Positions 12,471 through 12,485 of a stretch of DNA of 12,485 nt are shown one piece after another. The position numbers were made by a program, and so were the translations under genes. Source of the DNA: an uncultured Paracoccaceae bacterium (GTDB lineage Bacteria > Pseudomonadota > Alphaproteobacteria > Rhodobacterales > Rhodobacteraceae); the NCBI GenBank assembly GCA_937907485.1, contig CALESR010000206.1:1-12485 (forward strand). Direction: 5' to 3'. Every line of letters starts with the position of its first letter. Within the stretch, counting starts at the first letter, position 1. Under the pieces are notes generated by a model, which saw only the letters and a list, made by a program, of their open reading frames with translations, made no database searches and was not told where the DNA came from.

Positions 12471-12485
12471 AAGGAGTAAGCCATG
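12471..12485 (+). CDS. start of the next gene (RBS and ATG only)
   Basis: AAGGAG (12471-12476) is followed at 6-nt spacing by ATG at 12483-12485, the last bases of the window. The spacing and strength of the SD make this a convincing start codon, but no protein can be inferred. Being codirectional with the ACAD gene and 168 nt beyond its stop, it may be part of the same regulon. The rest of 12315-12345 holds only a weak CGCC/GGCG stem. Confidence 0.6.

Noticed and set aside
1..12485. CRISPR array, insertion sequence, integrase or phage genes
   Set aside because: No regularly spaced repeats, transposase or integrase motifs, or phage-like proteins were seen anywhere in the window.

Overview
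The window is GC-rich, densely coded DNA with strong Shine-Dalgarno sites. The gene content points to a Rhodobacterales-type alphaproteobacterium (Rhodobacter, Paracoccus or Roseobacter relatives). This placement is an inference from protein families, codon use and a recurring intergenic motif resembling ATATTTGnnGAGCAAAGA. It was not tested by any search.

Layout. (1) 1-1165: a probable minus-strand tRNA-Tyr(GTA) cut by the window edge, with its promoter. Divergent from it is rlmB (23S rRNA 2'-O-methyltransferase), closed by a clear intrinsic terminator. (2) 1227-2326: a YdeI/OmdA-family protein and a YccU-type CoA-binding protein. (3) 2430-4930: a minus-strand arylformamidase-like alpha/beta hydrolase, divergent from a succinate-semialdehyde dehydrogenase (gabD type), with hairpins at both convergent ends. 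(4) 4944-8000: a compact minus-strand cluster for 4-hydroxybenzoate/protocatechuate metabolism. It reads pobA, pcaC, a small esterase-like alpha/beta hydrolase (not a canonical PcaD), then a sulfotransferase-like protein. (5) 8164-9195: a zinc-free MDR reductase resembling MECR/ETR 2-enoyl-thioester reductases, divergent from pobA. (6) 9289-12314: a regulator-kinase-dehydrogenase module. A GntR/FCD regulator and an APH-fold kinase (GTGA stop/start overlap) run leftward, and an ACAD10/11-type acyl-CoA dehydrogenase runs rightward. The RBS and ATG of a further gene are the last bases of the window.

The most interesting part is region 6. The kinase and the dehydrogenase are the two halves that are fused in animal ACAD10/ACAD11 and found as separate genes in bacterial 4-hydroxyacid (levulinate-type) catabolism. 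Their 123-bp divergent intergenic region carries a perfect 7-1-7 palindrome. Its core fits the FadR/FCD-type GntR operator consensus TNGTNNNACNA and abuts a -35 box. The sequence therefore predicts a self-contained, locally regulated hydroxyacyl-CoA utilisation switch. Its regulator has lost three of the four usual FCD metal ligands.

A second theme is an intergenic element seen after the MDR gene and again, with a diverged inverted partner, after the ACAD gene: a GC hairpin followed by GGATATTTGnnGAGCAAAGA. No CRISPR array, insertion sequence, integrase or phage gene was seen.
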